Notes under the pieces: generated by a model | Database searches by the model: none | What the model was told of the DNA's origin: nothing | What the model saw: the letters and a program-made list of their open reading frames with translations, nothing else | Assembly (NCBI RefSeq): GCF_000688295.1 | Contig: NZ_JHZF01000001.1 | Location: 1-64,000 of the forward strand | Source: Pseudooceanicola nanhaiensis DSM 18065 | Lineage (GTDB): Bacteria; Pseudomonadota; Alphaproteobacteria; Rhodobacterales; Rhodobacteraceae | DNA length: 64,000 nt | Direction of reading: 5' to 3' | In this document: positions 50,779-59,134 of the stretch, piece after piece | How positions within the stretch are numbered: position 1 is the first letter of the stretch | Layout: every line of letters begins with the position of its first letter | Position numbers and translations under genes: made by a program

Positions 50779-52421
50779 GTCGTCACCTCCGCGACGCGGC
50801 GCGCGGCCATCTCGCGCAGCTCCACCTTGCGCACCTTGCCGTTCGGGGTCATCGGAAAGGCCTCCACCATCTCGACGAAGCGCGGCAGCTTGTGCCGGGC
50901 GAGCCCCGCGCGGCAGAAGGCGCGCAGCGCCTCCGCCTCCGGCGTCGTGCCGGGGCGGGGGATGACGAAGGCGAAAACCTCCTCGCCCATCTCGGGGTCC
51001 GGCACGCCCACCACCTGCGCGTCCGAGATCTCCGGATGGGTCAGCAGGAAGGCCTCGATCTCGGCCGGGTAGATGTTCTCTCCGCCACGGATCAGCATGT
51101 CCTTGATGCGCCCCACGATGCGGACATGACGGTTCCCGTCGACCACGGCGAGGTCGCCGGAGCGCAGCCAGCCGTCGGGCAGCAGCGTCTCGGCCGTCTT
51201 CTCGGGCATGTCGAAATAGCCCGCGGTCGTGAGGTAGCCGCGGATCTGCAGCTCTCCGGTCTCGCCGAGGCCGACGACCTCTCCGGTCTCGGGCGAGACG
51301 ACGCGGATCTCGGTGTGGGGCAGGGGGGTGCCCGCCGTGGCGATCCGGGTCTCGAAATCGTCCGACGGGTCGGTCTGGGTGATGATCGGCGAACATTCCG
51401 TCATCCCCATGATGATCATCGGTTCGGCCCCCACCTCGTCGCGGATGCGCCGCATCAGGCTGGCCGGGATGTCGGTGCCGCCGGTGAAGGCGATCCGCCA
51501 CGAGGACAGGTCCCGCACGGCGAAGCCCGGGTCCTCCAGCATGCGGATCATCATCGTCGGCACGGCATTGGTCACGGTCCCCCGGTGCCGCTCGATCTGG
51601 TCGAGCATCGCGGCCGCCTCGAAGTTTTCCAGCGCGACGAGGCAGCCGCCCGCGGCGAGCATGCCCATGACGTTGCAGACGCAGCCCGCCGTGTGGAAGA
51701 AGGGCATCGCGCTGACCAGCCGGTCCCCGGCGTGGAAGCCCGCCCGGTCGGCCATCAGCCGCGCGTTGTTGACGGTGGAATGATGCGTCAGCATCGCCCC
51801 CTTGGGCGCCCCGGTCGTGCCCGAGGTGTACTGGATCTGCGCCACGTCCCCGCTGCCGACCGACGCCTGCCGCGCGGCAAGCTCTTCCTCCGTCACGCGG
51901 TCGGCGAGGTCCGTGACCTCGGCCAGCGTGGCCGCGCCCGGAATCGCCCCTGCACCGAGGGTCGCGAGTCTTCGGAGATCCGGCAGGCCCCCTGCCAGCC
52001 CGGCGATGGCGGCCCCGGTGTCGTAGCCGCGGTAGCTGCAGGTGGTGACCAGCGTCGAGGCCCGGCTCTGGCGCAGCAGGTACCCGAGTTCGTTCGCCCG
52101 CAGCGCCGGGTTCACGGTGACGAGCACAGCGCCGACCTTGGCCAGCGCAAGCTCGAGCAGGATCCACTCGGGCGCATTGGGCGAAAGGACCGCCACCCGG
52201 TCCTGCGCCGCGACGCCCCACCCGATCAGCCCGCGGGCCAGCCGGTCGGCCCTGTCGCGCAGGTCGTCATAGCTCCACTCCACGCCGAAGCTCTCGAAGA
52301 TCAGCGCCGGGCGCGCGCCGTGACGCGCCGCCTGCCGGTCGAGCAGCCCGCCCAGGGTGAGCGCCTCCAGCCGCGGTCCGCGATCGGAGGGCGCGAGATG
52401 CGCCTTGGTCGTCTGGCCCAT
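50775..52421 (-). CDS. Acyl-CoA ligase (AMP-forming)
   Basis: A 548-residue adenylate-forming enzyme. Motifs include YTSGTTGAPKGA (A3), MGMTECSP (A5), SGDLAVVDGN (A7) and GGENIYPAEIEAF (A8), with the C-terminal PNGKVRK lysine. GGAGGAGAC precedes ATG 52421. Length and motif order fit medium-chain or aromatic acid:CoA ligases. It is first of the unit with the hydratase and the TRAP transporter and is divergent from a MarR regulator, as in hydroxycinnamate-type degradation clusters. Confidence 0.9.
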   Translation of the reverse strand: MGQTTKAHLAPSDRGPRLEALTLGGLLDRQAARHGARPALIFESFGVEWSYDDLRDRADRLARGLIGWGVAAQDRVAVLSPNAPEWILLELALAKVGAVLVTVNPALRANELGYLLRQSRASTLVTTCSYRGYDTGAAIAGLAGGLPDLRRLATLGAGAIPGAATLAEVTDLADRVTEEELAARQASVGSGDVAQIQYTSGTTGAPKGAMLTHHSTVNNARLMADRAGFHAGDRLVSAMPFFHTAGCVCNVMGMLAAGGCLVALENFEAAAMLDQIERHRGTVTNAVPTMMIRMLEDPGFAVRDLSSWRIAFTGGTDIPASLMRRIRDEVGAEPMIIMGMTECSPIITQTDPSDDFETRIATAGTPLPHTEIRVVSPETGEVVGLGETGELQIRGYLTTAGYFDMPEKTAETLLPDGWLRSGDLAVVDGNRHVRIVGRIKDMLIRGGENIYPAEIEAFLLTHPEISDAQVVGVPDPEMGEEVFAFVIPRPGTTPEAEALRAFCRAGLARHKLPRFVEMVEAFPMTPNGKVRKVELREMAARRVAEVTT

Positions 52422-52465
52422 GTCTCCTCCCTGAAACCGATGGACCGCGCCACATGCCACGATTA

Positions 52466-52489
52466 GAATTGTGGTCGGAAGCGAATTGT
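52466..52489. promoter_or_regulatory. Direct repeat GAATTGT, possible MarR operator
   Basis: GAATTGT occurs at 52466-52472 and 52483-52489 (17-base period) in the 143-base space between the ligase and MarR genes. Both copies are followed by GTCG-like words. A MarR site is plausible, but no clean dyad is seen. Confidence 0.35.
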
Positions 52490-52564
52490 TCGACCCCGAA
52501 CTAACATGAGATCCGTGCCACCTGTCAATCGGCCTGTGCACGGACAGACAGAACGGAGCACGCG

Positions 52565-53089
52565 ATGCAGGACGCAAGCGACAGGGACGGGGCCGAGACC
52601 CTGACGGCCGGGGACGGCGAAAGCCAGATCGCCTACAAGCTGCGGCTGGCGCAGATCGCGGCCTACCGCGCCTTCGAGGAGCGGGTGACGGGCTACGGCA
52701 AGGCGCCGCGCTACCTCGGGTTGCTCATGATCATCGGGGCGAATCCGGGCTCCAACCAGTCCTCGCTGGCCGAGGCGGTCGGCCTGCGCCGGTCGAGCCT
52801 CGTCGCGATCCTCGACCAGCTGGAACGGGACAGGATCGTCCGACGCGACCCGGCGCCCGACGACCGGCGATCGAAGGCCGTGCGCCTGACCGGGCACGGC
52901 AGCCGCGTGCTGAAGGAGCTGACGGAGGAGGCCGAGGCCCACGAGGCCGCGCTGACCCGCGGGATCCCCGAGGCGGATCTTGCCATTCTGCGGGCAGCGC
53001 TTGACCGGATCATCCTCAACATGCGGGCGCTCGACATGCCCGCGGCCAACGCCGCCGCCGACCGCACCGACAGCCTCTCGCGCAGCTGA
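52565..53089 (+). CDS. MarR-family regulator of the ligase/TRAP unit
   Basis: A 174-residue winged-helix regulator (SSLAEAVGLRRSSLVAILDQ; wing DPAPDDRRSKAVRLT). It is divergent from the CoA-ligase gene. MarR regulators in this position (such as CouR and FerR types) bind acyl-CoA thioesters and release the promoter; that this one does so is inference. Confidence 0.85.
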   Translation: MQDASDRDGAETLTAGDGESQIAYKLRLAQIAAYRAFEERVTGYGKAPRYLGLLMIIGANPGSNQSSLAEAVGLRRSSLVAILDQLERDRIVRRDPAPDDRRSKAVRLTGHGSRVLKELTEEAEAHEAALTRGIPEADLAILRAALDRIILNMRALDMPAANAAADRTDSLSRS

Positions 53090-53200
53090 CGGCGCCGGCA
53101 GACCCCTCACGATCTTCCGGCCGGAGTGGTCCGCGGGGCCGGTCCCGAACGTAGACAGGGACAGGCGCCGCAGATGCGCCCGGGGTCGAGGGAGTGGCAG

Positions 53201-54463
53201 GTGAGATCAGCCCAGGGGAACAAGGACCGGTTGTCGGCCTATGCATTGTTCGCGGGTGTGCTCGCGGCGGCGGGGCTGCCGATCTACCTGCATGCGCCGA
53301 AGTTCTTCTTCGACCAGTACGGCGTCGGGCTGGGCACGCTCGGCTCGGTCCTCTTTGCGCTGCGGCTCTTCGACGTGATCCAGGACCCGGTGCTCGGCTG
53401 GGCCTCGGGCGTGCTGGAGCGGCGCCGCCGGGCCGTCGTCGCGCTGGTCGGCGTGGCGATGGCGGCCGCGATGGTCGGCGTCTTCGCCGTCACGCCGCCC
53501 GTCGCGCCGCTGGCGTGGTTTGCGCTGACCCTCGGCGCGCTCTTCACGGCGTTCAGCTTCCTGTCGATCACCTTCTACGCGCAGGGCGTCGAAAAGGCCG
53601 GTCGCGCGCCGGGGCTGGGCCATGTCCGCGTCGCGACCTGGCGCGAGACCGGGGCGCTGATCGGCGTCTGCCTCGCGGCGGTGGCACCGACCCTGCTGGG
53701 CCTCGTCTCGGCCGCACCCTTCACGCTCTTCGCATGGCTCTTCGCGGCGGCGACGCTCGTGGCCGTCGTCGCGATGCGCCGCGAATGGCGCCCGACGGGG
53801 GCGGACACCCGGCCCGCCTTCGAGGCGATCCTCCGCGACCCCGGGGCGCGCCGCCTGCTGTGGATCGCCTTCGCCAATGCCGCGCCGGTGGCGGTGACCT
53901 CGACGCTGTTCCTGTTCTTCGTGGACTACCGGCTCCAGGCGCCGGGGATGGAGGGCCCGCTCCTCTTGCTCTTCTTCGTCTCGGCCGCGATCAGCGCGCC
54001 GTTCTGGGGCCGCGCGGCCGCGCGCAACGGGCTGCGCAGCTCGCTGCTGGCGGGCATGGTGCTGGCGATCGTGACCTTCACCTTCGCGGCCTTCCTGGGC
54101 GCGGGCGACGTGATCCCCTTCGCGCTGGTCTGCGTCGCCTCGGGCGCGGCGCTCGGGGCGGACATGACGCTGCTGCCGGCCGCCTTCTCGTCGCACGTGG
54201 CCTCGGGGCAGGGCAATCCGGGGCAGGCCTTCGGGCTGTGGAACTTCGTCTCGAAGCTCACGCTGGCCTTCGCCGCGGTGACCGTCCTTCCGGCGCTGGA
54301 GCTCGCCGGGCTCTCGGCGGATCAGCCGGCGGGCGACGGCGCGCTGCTGATGCTGACCCTGCTCTATGCCGTGCTGCCCTGCGCGCTGAAGCTGGTCGCG
54401 GTCTGGCTGCTCGTCACCTCGACCGCGCTCACCGCGCTCGACCGGCCCGCGGCGCAGGGGTGA
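53201..54463 (+). CDS. MFS transporter, GPH/MFS_2-like
   Basis: A 420-residue polytopic carrier with about twelve helices. The first conserved block (YALFAGVLAAAGLPIYLHAP) and RLFDVIQDPVLGWASG resemble the sugar:cation symporter (GPH) branch. GTG 53201 has GGGAG ahead; ATG 53174 is an alternative. It stands alone between the MarR gene and a converging FNT gene. Substrate unknown. Confidence 0.8.
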   Translation: MRSAQGNKDRLSAYALFAGVLAAAGLPIYLHAPKFFFDQYGVGLGTLGSVLFALRLFDVIQDPVLGWASGVLERRRRAVVALVGVAMAAAMVGVFAVTPPVAPLAWFALTLGALFTAFSFLSITFYAQGVEKAGRAPGLGHVRVATWRETGALIGVCLAAVAPTLLGLVSAAPFTLFAWLFAAATLVAVVAMRREWRPTGADTRPAFEAILRDPGARRLLWIAFANAAPVAVTSTLFLFFVDYRLQAPGMEGPLLLLFFVSAAISAPFWGRAAARNGLRSSLLAGMVLAIVTFTFAAFLGAGDVIPFALVCVASGAALGADMTLLPAAFSSHVASGQGNPGQAFGLWNFVSKLTLAFAAVTVLPALELAGLSADQPAGDGALLMLTLLYAVLPCALKLVAVWLLVTSTALTALDRPAAQG

Positions 54464-54469
54464 TCCGCC

Positions 54470-55396
54470 TCACATCTCCTGACTGATCTGACCGTAGGCG
54501 AGCATCGCGAAGAGCCCGGTGCCGCCGATGATGTTGCCGACGAGCACCGGGAAGATGTGGTGCGTGAAGGCGGTGACGATCCCGAGTTCGCCGTTCATCA
54601 CGAGGCAGAAGATCTCGTTCGATCCGGCGACGACGTGGGTGAACCCGCCCGCGGCGATGAGCCAGGTGAAGAGGACGATGACGATGACCTCGGACCCCTT
54701 GGACGAGGGCAGCATCCAGACCAGCGCCGCGATGAAGAACCCCGCCGGGATGCCGTGCAGAAGGGAGGTCGAAGGGGACAGCGCGGCCACGTGGCGCGAC
54801 ACGTCGAGCACCGCCAGCATGATGTCGTCGGACAGGATGCCGCCGTGGATCGTGATGGCCGCCGTCAGGAAGGTTCCGACCATGTTGGCCGCGAAGACGA
54901 GCCCCCAGAGACGCAACGTGCTGTACAGGCGGCCACGGTCCGGATTGGCCAGCAGCGGCAGGACGACGGTGATCGTGTTCTCGGTGAACAGCTGCATGCG
55001 GCAGAGGATCACCAGAACGAAGCCCACCGTGTAGCCCAGACTGCCGACCAGCCAGAGATAGGGGAAGTCGGGCCCGAGCCCGGCGCGGAAGATGCCGAGG
55101 CCCAGCACCGAGGCCGAGATGCCGATGCCCGCCGCCACCCCCGACCACCAGAGCGAGGTCTTGGGGCGGTGCAGCTCTTCCTCGCCCTCGCGCAGGATGA
55201 TGGCATAGACCGTCAGCGCCGAGAGCCGGCCGTTGTCGCTCACCGCCTCGCGTTCATGCGGCGTCAGCGAGCGTTCGGTCTCGGTCGGGGTCTGTTCGCG
55301 CGACTGGCGGGAGGCCCGGCGCGCCTCGCGTTCGGCCTGTTCCATGCGCTCTTCGAGCGTGGGGGATGTCTCGGGGCTGTCGTCGTGATCGTCCAT
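54470..55396 (-). CDS. Formate/nitrite-transporter (FNT) family channel, YfdC-like
   Basis: A 308-residue inner-membrane protein. Residues 1-65 are a charged, repeat-poor hydrophilic tail (many Asp, Glu, Arg) absent from FocA but seen in YfdC-type relatives. Six helices follow, with FNT features such as the MNGELGIVTAFTHHIFPVLVG region. FocA/NirC selectivity residues could not be verified. It converges on the MFS gene with 6 bases between. Formate, nitrite or another small anion is possible. Confidence 0.82.
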   Translation of the reverse strand: MDDHDDSPETSPTLEERMEQAEREARRASRQSREQTPTETERSLTPHEREAVSDNGRLSALTVYAIILREGEEELHRPKTSLWWSGVAAGIGISASVLGLGIFRAGLGPDFPYLWLVGSLGYTVGFVLVILCRMQLFTENTITVVLPLLANPDRGRLYSTLRLWGLVFAANMVGTFLTAAITIHGGILSDDIMLAVLDVSRHVAALSPSTSLLHGIPAGFFIAALVWMLPSSKGSEVIVIVLFTWLIAAGGFTHVVAGSNEIFCLVMNGELGIVTAFTHHIFPVLVGNIIGGTGLFAMLAYGQISQEM

Positions 55397-55825
55397 GGTC
55401 CTGCCTTCTTGCCCGTTCCGGCGGACCGGGCCCCGCTGTCTGTTCCACATCGCGCAACGCCCGCGACCGGGATTTGCACGGTAGTGCCTGTTGCGCCGGG
55501 CCGGAAGCCTCTGAATGGCGGCGACCCGGATCCGCCGTGGCATGGAGAGGATAGGACGGCCCGGCCCCCCTGCGACTCCGCGAGCGGCATAAGTCGGATT
55601 ATGTCACCAGCGCGCCACACCCGCACGATCCGCCGCGCTTGCGGGGCCATCCTGCGCCGCCGATCGCCCCGAGGAGCAGAAACGTGCTGCGCCACACAAT
55701 CTTCCACCCGGGATTGCACGTTGCTGCATGGACATTCCGCCCCACGAGAGACTACTTAACGTAGGGATGGAGGGCCGCTGCGAGATGCGACCCCCACTCC
55801 ATCTGGAAATTCATGGGAGGACACC
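55397..55825. other. Intergenic region between FNT and TRAP genes
   Basis: A 429-base gap between divergent promoters. It contains two related words beginning CCGGGATT, at 55467-55487 and 55708-55727, sharing TTGCAC-like centres, and a CATAA-N6-TTATG dyad (55588-55603). I see no open frame worth calling. Confidence 0.5.
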
Positions 55826-56920
55826 TTGGATCGTCGTTCGTTCATCCGCACCGCGGGCACCATGGGGGCGGCTGCGGCCACCGCCGGCCTCGCGGCACCG
55901 GCCATCGCGCAGGGCAACATCACCTGGCGCATGGTCACCACCTGGCCCAAGAACTTCCCCGGCCTCGGGGTCGGGGCGCAGCGGCTTGCCGACCGCATCA
56001 CCGCCGCGTCGGGCGGCCGCCTGACCGTGCAGGTCTTCTCGGCCGGCGAACTGGTGCCGCCGCTCCAGTCGCTCGACGCCGTGATCGACGGCACCGCCGA
56101 GATGAGCCACGGCGCCGCCTATTACTGGCAGAACAAGTCGCCCGCGCTGTCGTTCTTCACCGGCGTGCCCTACGGCATGACCTCGCGCGAGCTGACCGCA
56201 TGGATCCGCTACATGGGCGGTCAGGAGATCTGGGACGAGATCTATGACCAGTTCGGCGTCCAGGGCTTCCTGTCCGGCGACACCGGCACCCAGGCCGGCG
56301 GCTGGTTCCGCAACGAGCTGACCGGCGTGTCGGACGTGCAGGGCCTGCGCTTCCGCACCCCCGGCCTCGGCGGCCGTGTCTGGGAGAAGCTGGGCGCCAC
56401 CGTGACCAACATGGCGGCGGGCGAGATCTTCCAGGCGCTCCAGTCGGGCACGCTGGACGCGGCCGAATTCGTCGGCCCCTACAACGACCTCGCGCTCGGC
56501 TTCTACCAGGTGGCGAAGAACTACTACTTCCCCTCCTTCGTGGAACCCGGCCTCGCGACTGAGCTGGTCGTCGACAAGGCCAAGTACCAGGCCCTGCCCG
56601 ATGACCTGCAGGCGCTGATCAAGGACATCAGCCAGGCCGAATACGACCAGGTCGCATCGGACTTCTATGCCAACGATCCGCGGGCGCTGCAGACCCTGAT
56701 CAACGACCACGGCGTCAACGTGATGCAGTTCCCCGAAGAGATCCTCCAGGCCGGCGCCGAAGCCGCGAAGGAGATCATGACCGGGCTGCGCGAGTCGGAC
56801 GATCCGCTGGTCAAGAAGACCGCCGAGAGCTTCATCGAGTCGCTCAACATCGTGCGGACGCGGTCGCGCGACACCGACGGCGCCTTCGTCCAGGCGCGTG
56901 AGAAGTACTTCACGCTCTGA
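55826..56920 (+). CDS. TRAP transporter solute-binding protein, TakP-like, Tat-exported
   Basis: A 364-residue periplasmic protein. The N-terminus MDRRSFIRTAGTMGAAAATA has a twin-arginine (RR) signal rather than a plain Sec signal. The start is TTG 55826 with GGGAGGA ahead. Segments such as WRMVTTWPKNFPGLG, VFSAGELVP, GGWFR and FVGPYND follow TakP from Rhodobacter, an alpha-keto-acid binding protein with a sodium site. It starts a complete system with DctQ and DctM. An alpha-keto acid is the likely class of ligand, but relatives bind other acids. Confidence 0.88.
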   Translation: MDRRSFIRTAGTMGAAAATAGLAAPAIAQGNITWRMVTTWPKNFPGLGVGAQRLADRITAASGGRLTVQVFSAGELVPPLQSLDAVIDGTAEMSHGAAYYWQNKSPALSFFTGVPYGMTSRELTAWIRYMGGQEIWDEIYDQFGVQGFLSGDTGTQAGGWFRNELTGVSDVQGLRFRTPGLGGRVWEKLGATVTNMAAGEIFQALQSGTLDAAEFVGPYNDLALGFYQVAKNYYFPSFVEPGLATELVVDKAKYQALPDDLQALIKDISQAEYDQVASDFYANDPRALQTLINDHGVNVMQFPEEILQAGAEAAKEIMTGLRESDDPLVKKTAESFIESLNIVRTRSRDTDGAFVQAREKYFTL

Positions 56921-56940
56921 GGCCTGACCTTCGCCACGGA

Positions 56941-56968
56941 ATGGCCCGGGCCGCACCGCCCGGGCCAT
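56941..56968 (+). other. Intercistronic stem-loop after the TakP-like gene
   Basis: ATGGCCCGGGC / GCCCGGGCCAT, a perfect 11-bp stem with a 6-base loop, between the binding protein and DctQ. Confidence 0.65.
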
Positions 56969-57017
56969 ACCCGTAAGAAAGGCACGGCCCCGCGGTTCCG
57001 AGGGAAAGGGAAGCTGG

Positions 57018-57596
57018 ATGCGCATACTCGCCTGGGTGGCCGCCGCGATCTGCGGCCTCAACTACGTGATCGGCCGGGTCTTTTCATGGCTCGCCCTGGG
57101 GATCGTCCTCGTCTGCTTCACGGTCGTCGTGCAGCGCTACCTCTTCGCAACCAGCTACGTCTGGATGCAGGACCTCTATATCTGGATGAACGGTGCCATG
57201 TTCACGGCCGTGGCGGGCTTTGCCCTGCTCAGGGATGACCACGTGCGGGTCGACATCTTCTACCGCCCGGCCCGGATGCGCACCCGCGCGATCGCGGACC
57301 TTGCCGGGGTGGTGGTCTTCCTGCTTCCGTTCTGCTGGATCGTCTACACCTATTCCATGCCCTTCGTGGCCCGTGCCTGGGGCTATTTCGAGGCCTCCGC
57401 CAATGTCGGCGGGATGCCGGGCCTCTTCATCCTGAAATCCTTCGTCATCGCCTTCGCCGTGCTGATGGCGCTGCAGGGCGTGGCCATGGCGATCCGGTCG
57501 ATCCTGATCCTTGCCGGACGGCCCGAGCTGGTCCCGGCCATGATGCGCTATTCGCCGGACAAGACCCCCGTCGGGTCGCACGAGGAGGCCGCCTGA
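57018..57596 (+). CDS. TRAP transporter small membrane subunit (DctQ)
   Basis: A 192-residue protein with four helices and LLRDDHVRVDIFYRP, the usual DctQ motif. It shares one base with the DctM start in a TGATG. Confidence 0.88.
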   Translation: MRILAWVAAAICGLNYVIGRVFSWLALGIVLVCFTVVVQRYLFATSYVWMQDLYIWMNGAMFTAVAGFALLRDDHVRVDIFYRPARMRTRAIADLAGVVVFLLPFCWIVYTYSMPFVARAWGYFEASANVGGMPGLFILKSFVIAFAVLMALQGVAMAIRSILILAGRPELVPAMMRYSPDKTPVGSHEEAA

Positions 57597-58987
57597 TGGA
57601 TCCGGTCCTGATCGGCGAGCTTCTCGCCGCGCTCATGTTCTTCGGCGTGATCGGCTTCCTGCTGATCGGCTTCCCCGTCGCCTTCACCCTCGCCGGGGTG
57701 TCGCTCCTGTTCGGCGCCGCGGGTCTCTGGCTCGGCGTCTTCGATCCGAGCAACTTCGGCTCCCTGCCGAACCGCTACATCGGCTTCATGACCAACGAGG
57801 TGCTCGTCGCCGTCCCGCTCTTCATCTTCATGGGCGTGATGCTGGAGCGCAGCCAGATCGCCGAGCAGCTTCTGCTGACGATGGGCAAGCTCTTCGGCAA
57901 CCTGCGCGGGGGGCTCGGGATCTCGGTCATCCTGGTCGGCGCGATGCTGGCCGCCTCCACCGGGGTGGTCGGGGCGACCGTGGTGACGATGGGGCTGATC
58001 TCGCTCCCCGCGATGCTGCGGGCGGGCTATGACCCCAAGCTCGCCACCGGCGTGATCTGCGCCAGCGGGACGCTCGGGCAGATCGTGCCGCCCTCGACCG
58101 TGCTGATCTTCATGGGCGACATGCTCTCGGGCATCAACAGCCAGGTCCAGATGGCCAAGGGCAACTTCGCGCCGGTGCCGGTCTCGGTCGGCGATCTCTT
58201 CGCGGGCGCGCTGCTGCCCGGCGTGCTGCTGGTGGTGCTCTATCTGGCCTGGGTGATCTTCAAGGCGCTGACGGATCCCGCCTCCTGCCCCGCCACGCCG
58301 GTGCCCGCCGAAGAGAAGGGCGCGCTCGGCCGCGAGGTCCTGATCGCGCTGCTGCCGCCGCTGCTGCTGATTCTCGCGGTCCTCGGCTCCATCCTCGGCG
58401 GTATCGCCACCCCGACCGAGGCGGCCTCGGTCGGCGCGGTCGGCGCGATGATCCTCGCCGCGCTGCGGCTGAGGCTCAGCTTCGGGGTGCTGCAGGCGAC
58501 CGTGATCTCGACCGCCACGATCACCAGCATGGTCTTCGTGATCCTGCTCGGCGCCTCGGTCTTCTCGGTCGTGTTCCGGATGATGGGCGGCGACAACCTG
58601 GTGCACGAATTCCTCGGCAGCCTGCCGGGCGGACGTCTCGCGGCCGTGGCCGTGGTCATGATCATCATGTTCTTCCTCGGCTTCATCCTCGACACGTTCG
58701 AGATCATCTTCATCGTCATCCCGGTGACGGCGCCGGTCCTGCTGGCGCTGGACGTGGACCCGGTCTGGCTGGGGGTGATCGTGGGGGTGAACCTGCAGAC
58801 CTCGTTCCTGACCCCGCCCTTCGGCTTCGCGCTCTTCTACCTGCGCGGGGTGGCGCCGGACGACATGCCGACCTCGGCGATCTACCGCGGCATCATTCCC
58901 TTCGTCGGGCTGCAGATGGTGGCGATCGTGCTGCTCTTCGTCTTCCCGGAGCTGGTGACATGGCTCCCGCGGGCGATCGCGGGCTGA
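57596..58987 (+). CDS. TRAP transporter large membrane subunit (DctM)
   Basis: A 463-residue polytopic subunit with the DctM pattern (GVIGFLLIGFPVAFTLAGVS; GAMLAASTGVVGATVVTMGL; GQIVPPSTVLIFMGD). It carries about 30 residues more than the 47002 paralog, mainly in a middle cytoplasmic loop (TDPASCPATPVPAEEKGALG). A stem-loop overlapping the stop follows. Confidence 0.9.
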   Translation: MDPVLIGELLAALMFFGVIGFLLIGFPVAFTLAGVSLLFGAAGLWLGVFDPSNFGSLPNRYIGFMTNEVLVAVPLFIFMGVMLERSQIAEQLLLTMGKLFGNLRGGLGISVILVGAMLAASTGVVGATVVTMGLISLPAMLRAGYDPKLATGVICASGTLGQIVPPSTVLIFMGDMLSGINSQVQMAKGNFAPVPVSVGDLFAGALLPGVLLVVLYLAWVIFKALTDPASCPATPVPAEEKGALGREVLIALLPPLLLILAVLGSILGGIATPTEAASVGAVGAMILAALRLRLSFGVLQATVISTATITSMVFVILLGASVFSVVFRMMGGDNLVHEFLGSLPGGRLAAVAVVMIIMFFLGFILDTFEIIFIVIPVTAPVLLALDVDPVWLGVIVGVNLQTSFLTPPFGFALFYLRGVAPDDMPTSAIYRGIIPFVGLQMVAIVLLFVFPELVTWLPRAIAG

Positions 58988-59015
58988 CGGGCAGGCCCGC
59001 GCGGGCCGTCGTCAG
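58984..59015 (+). terminator. Stem-loop overlapping the dctM stop codon
   Basis: CTGACG (58984-58989) pairs with CGTCAG (59010-59015), enclosing a GCCCGCGCGGGC palindrome. It is probably a terminator for the TakP-like operon; no U-tract is visible. Confidence 0.45.
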
Positions 59016-59134
59016 ATCTGCTGGATGACGTGCAGGTGGCCACCACCGGAGGCTGCGCTATTGTGTGGCCGGGACGGCGGCGCCCTGTCCGGGCGCCCCT
59101 CCCCCAGAAACGGAACGGACGGGACATATCGACC

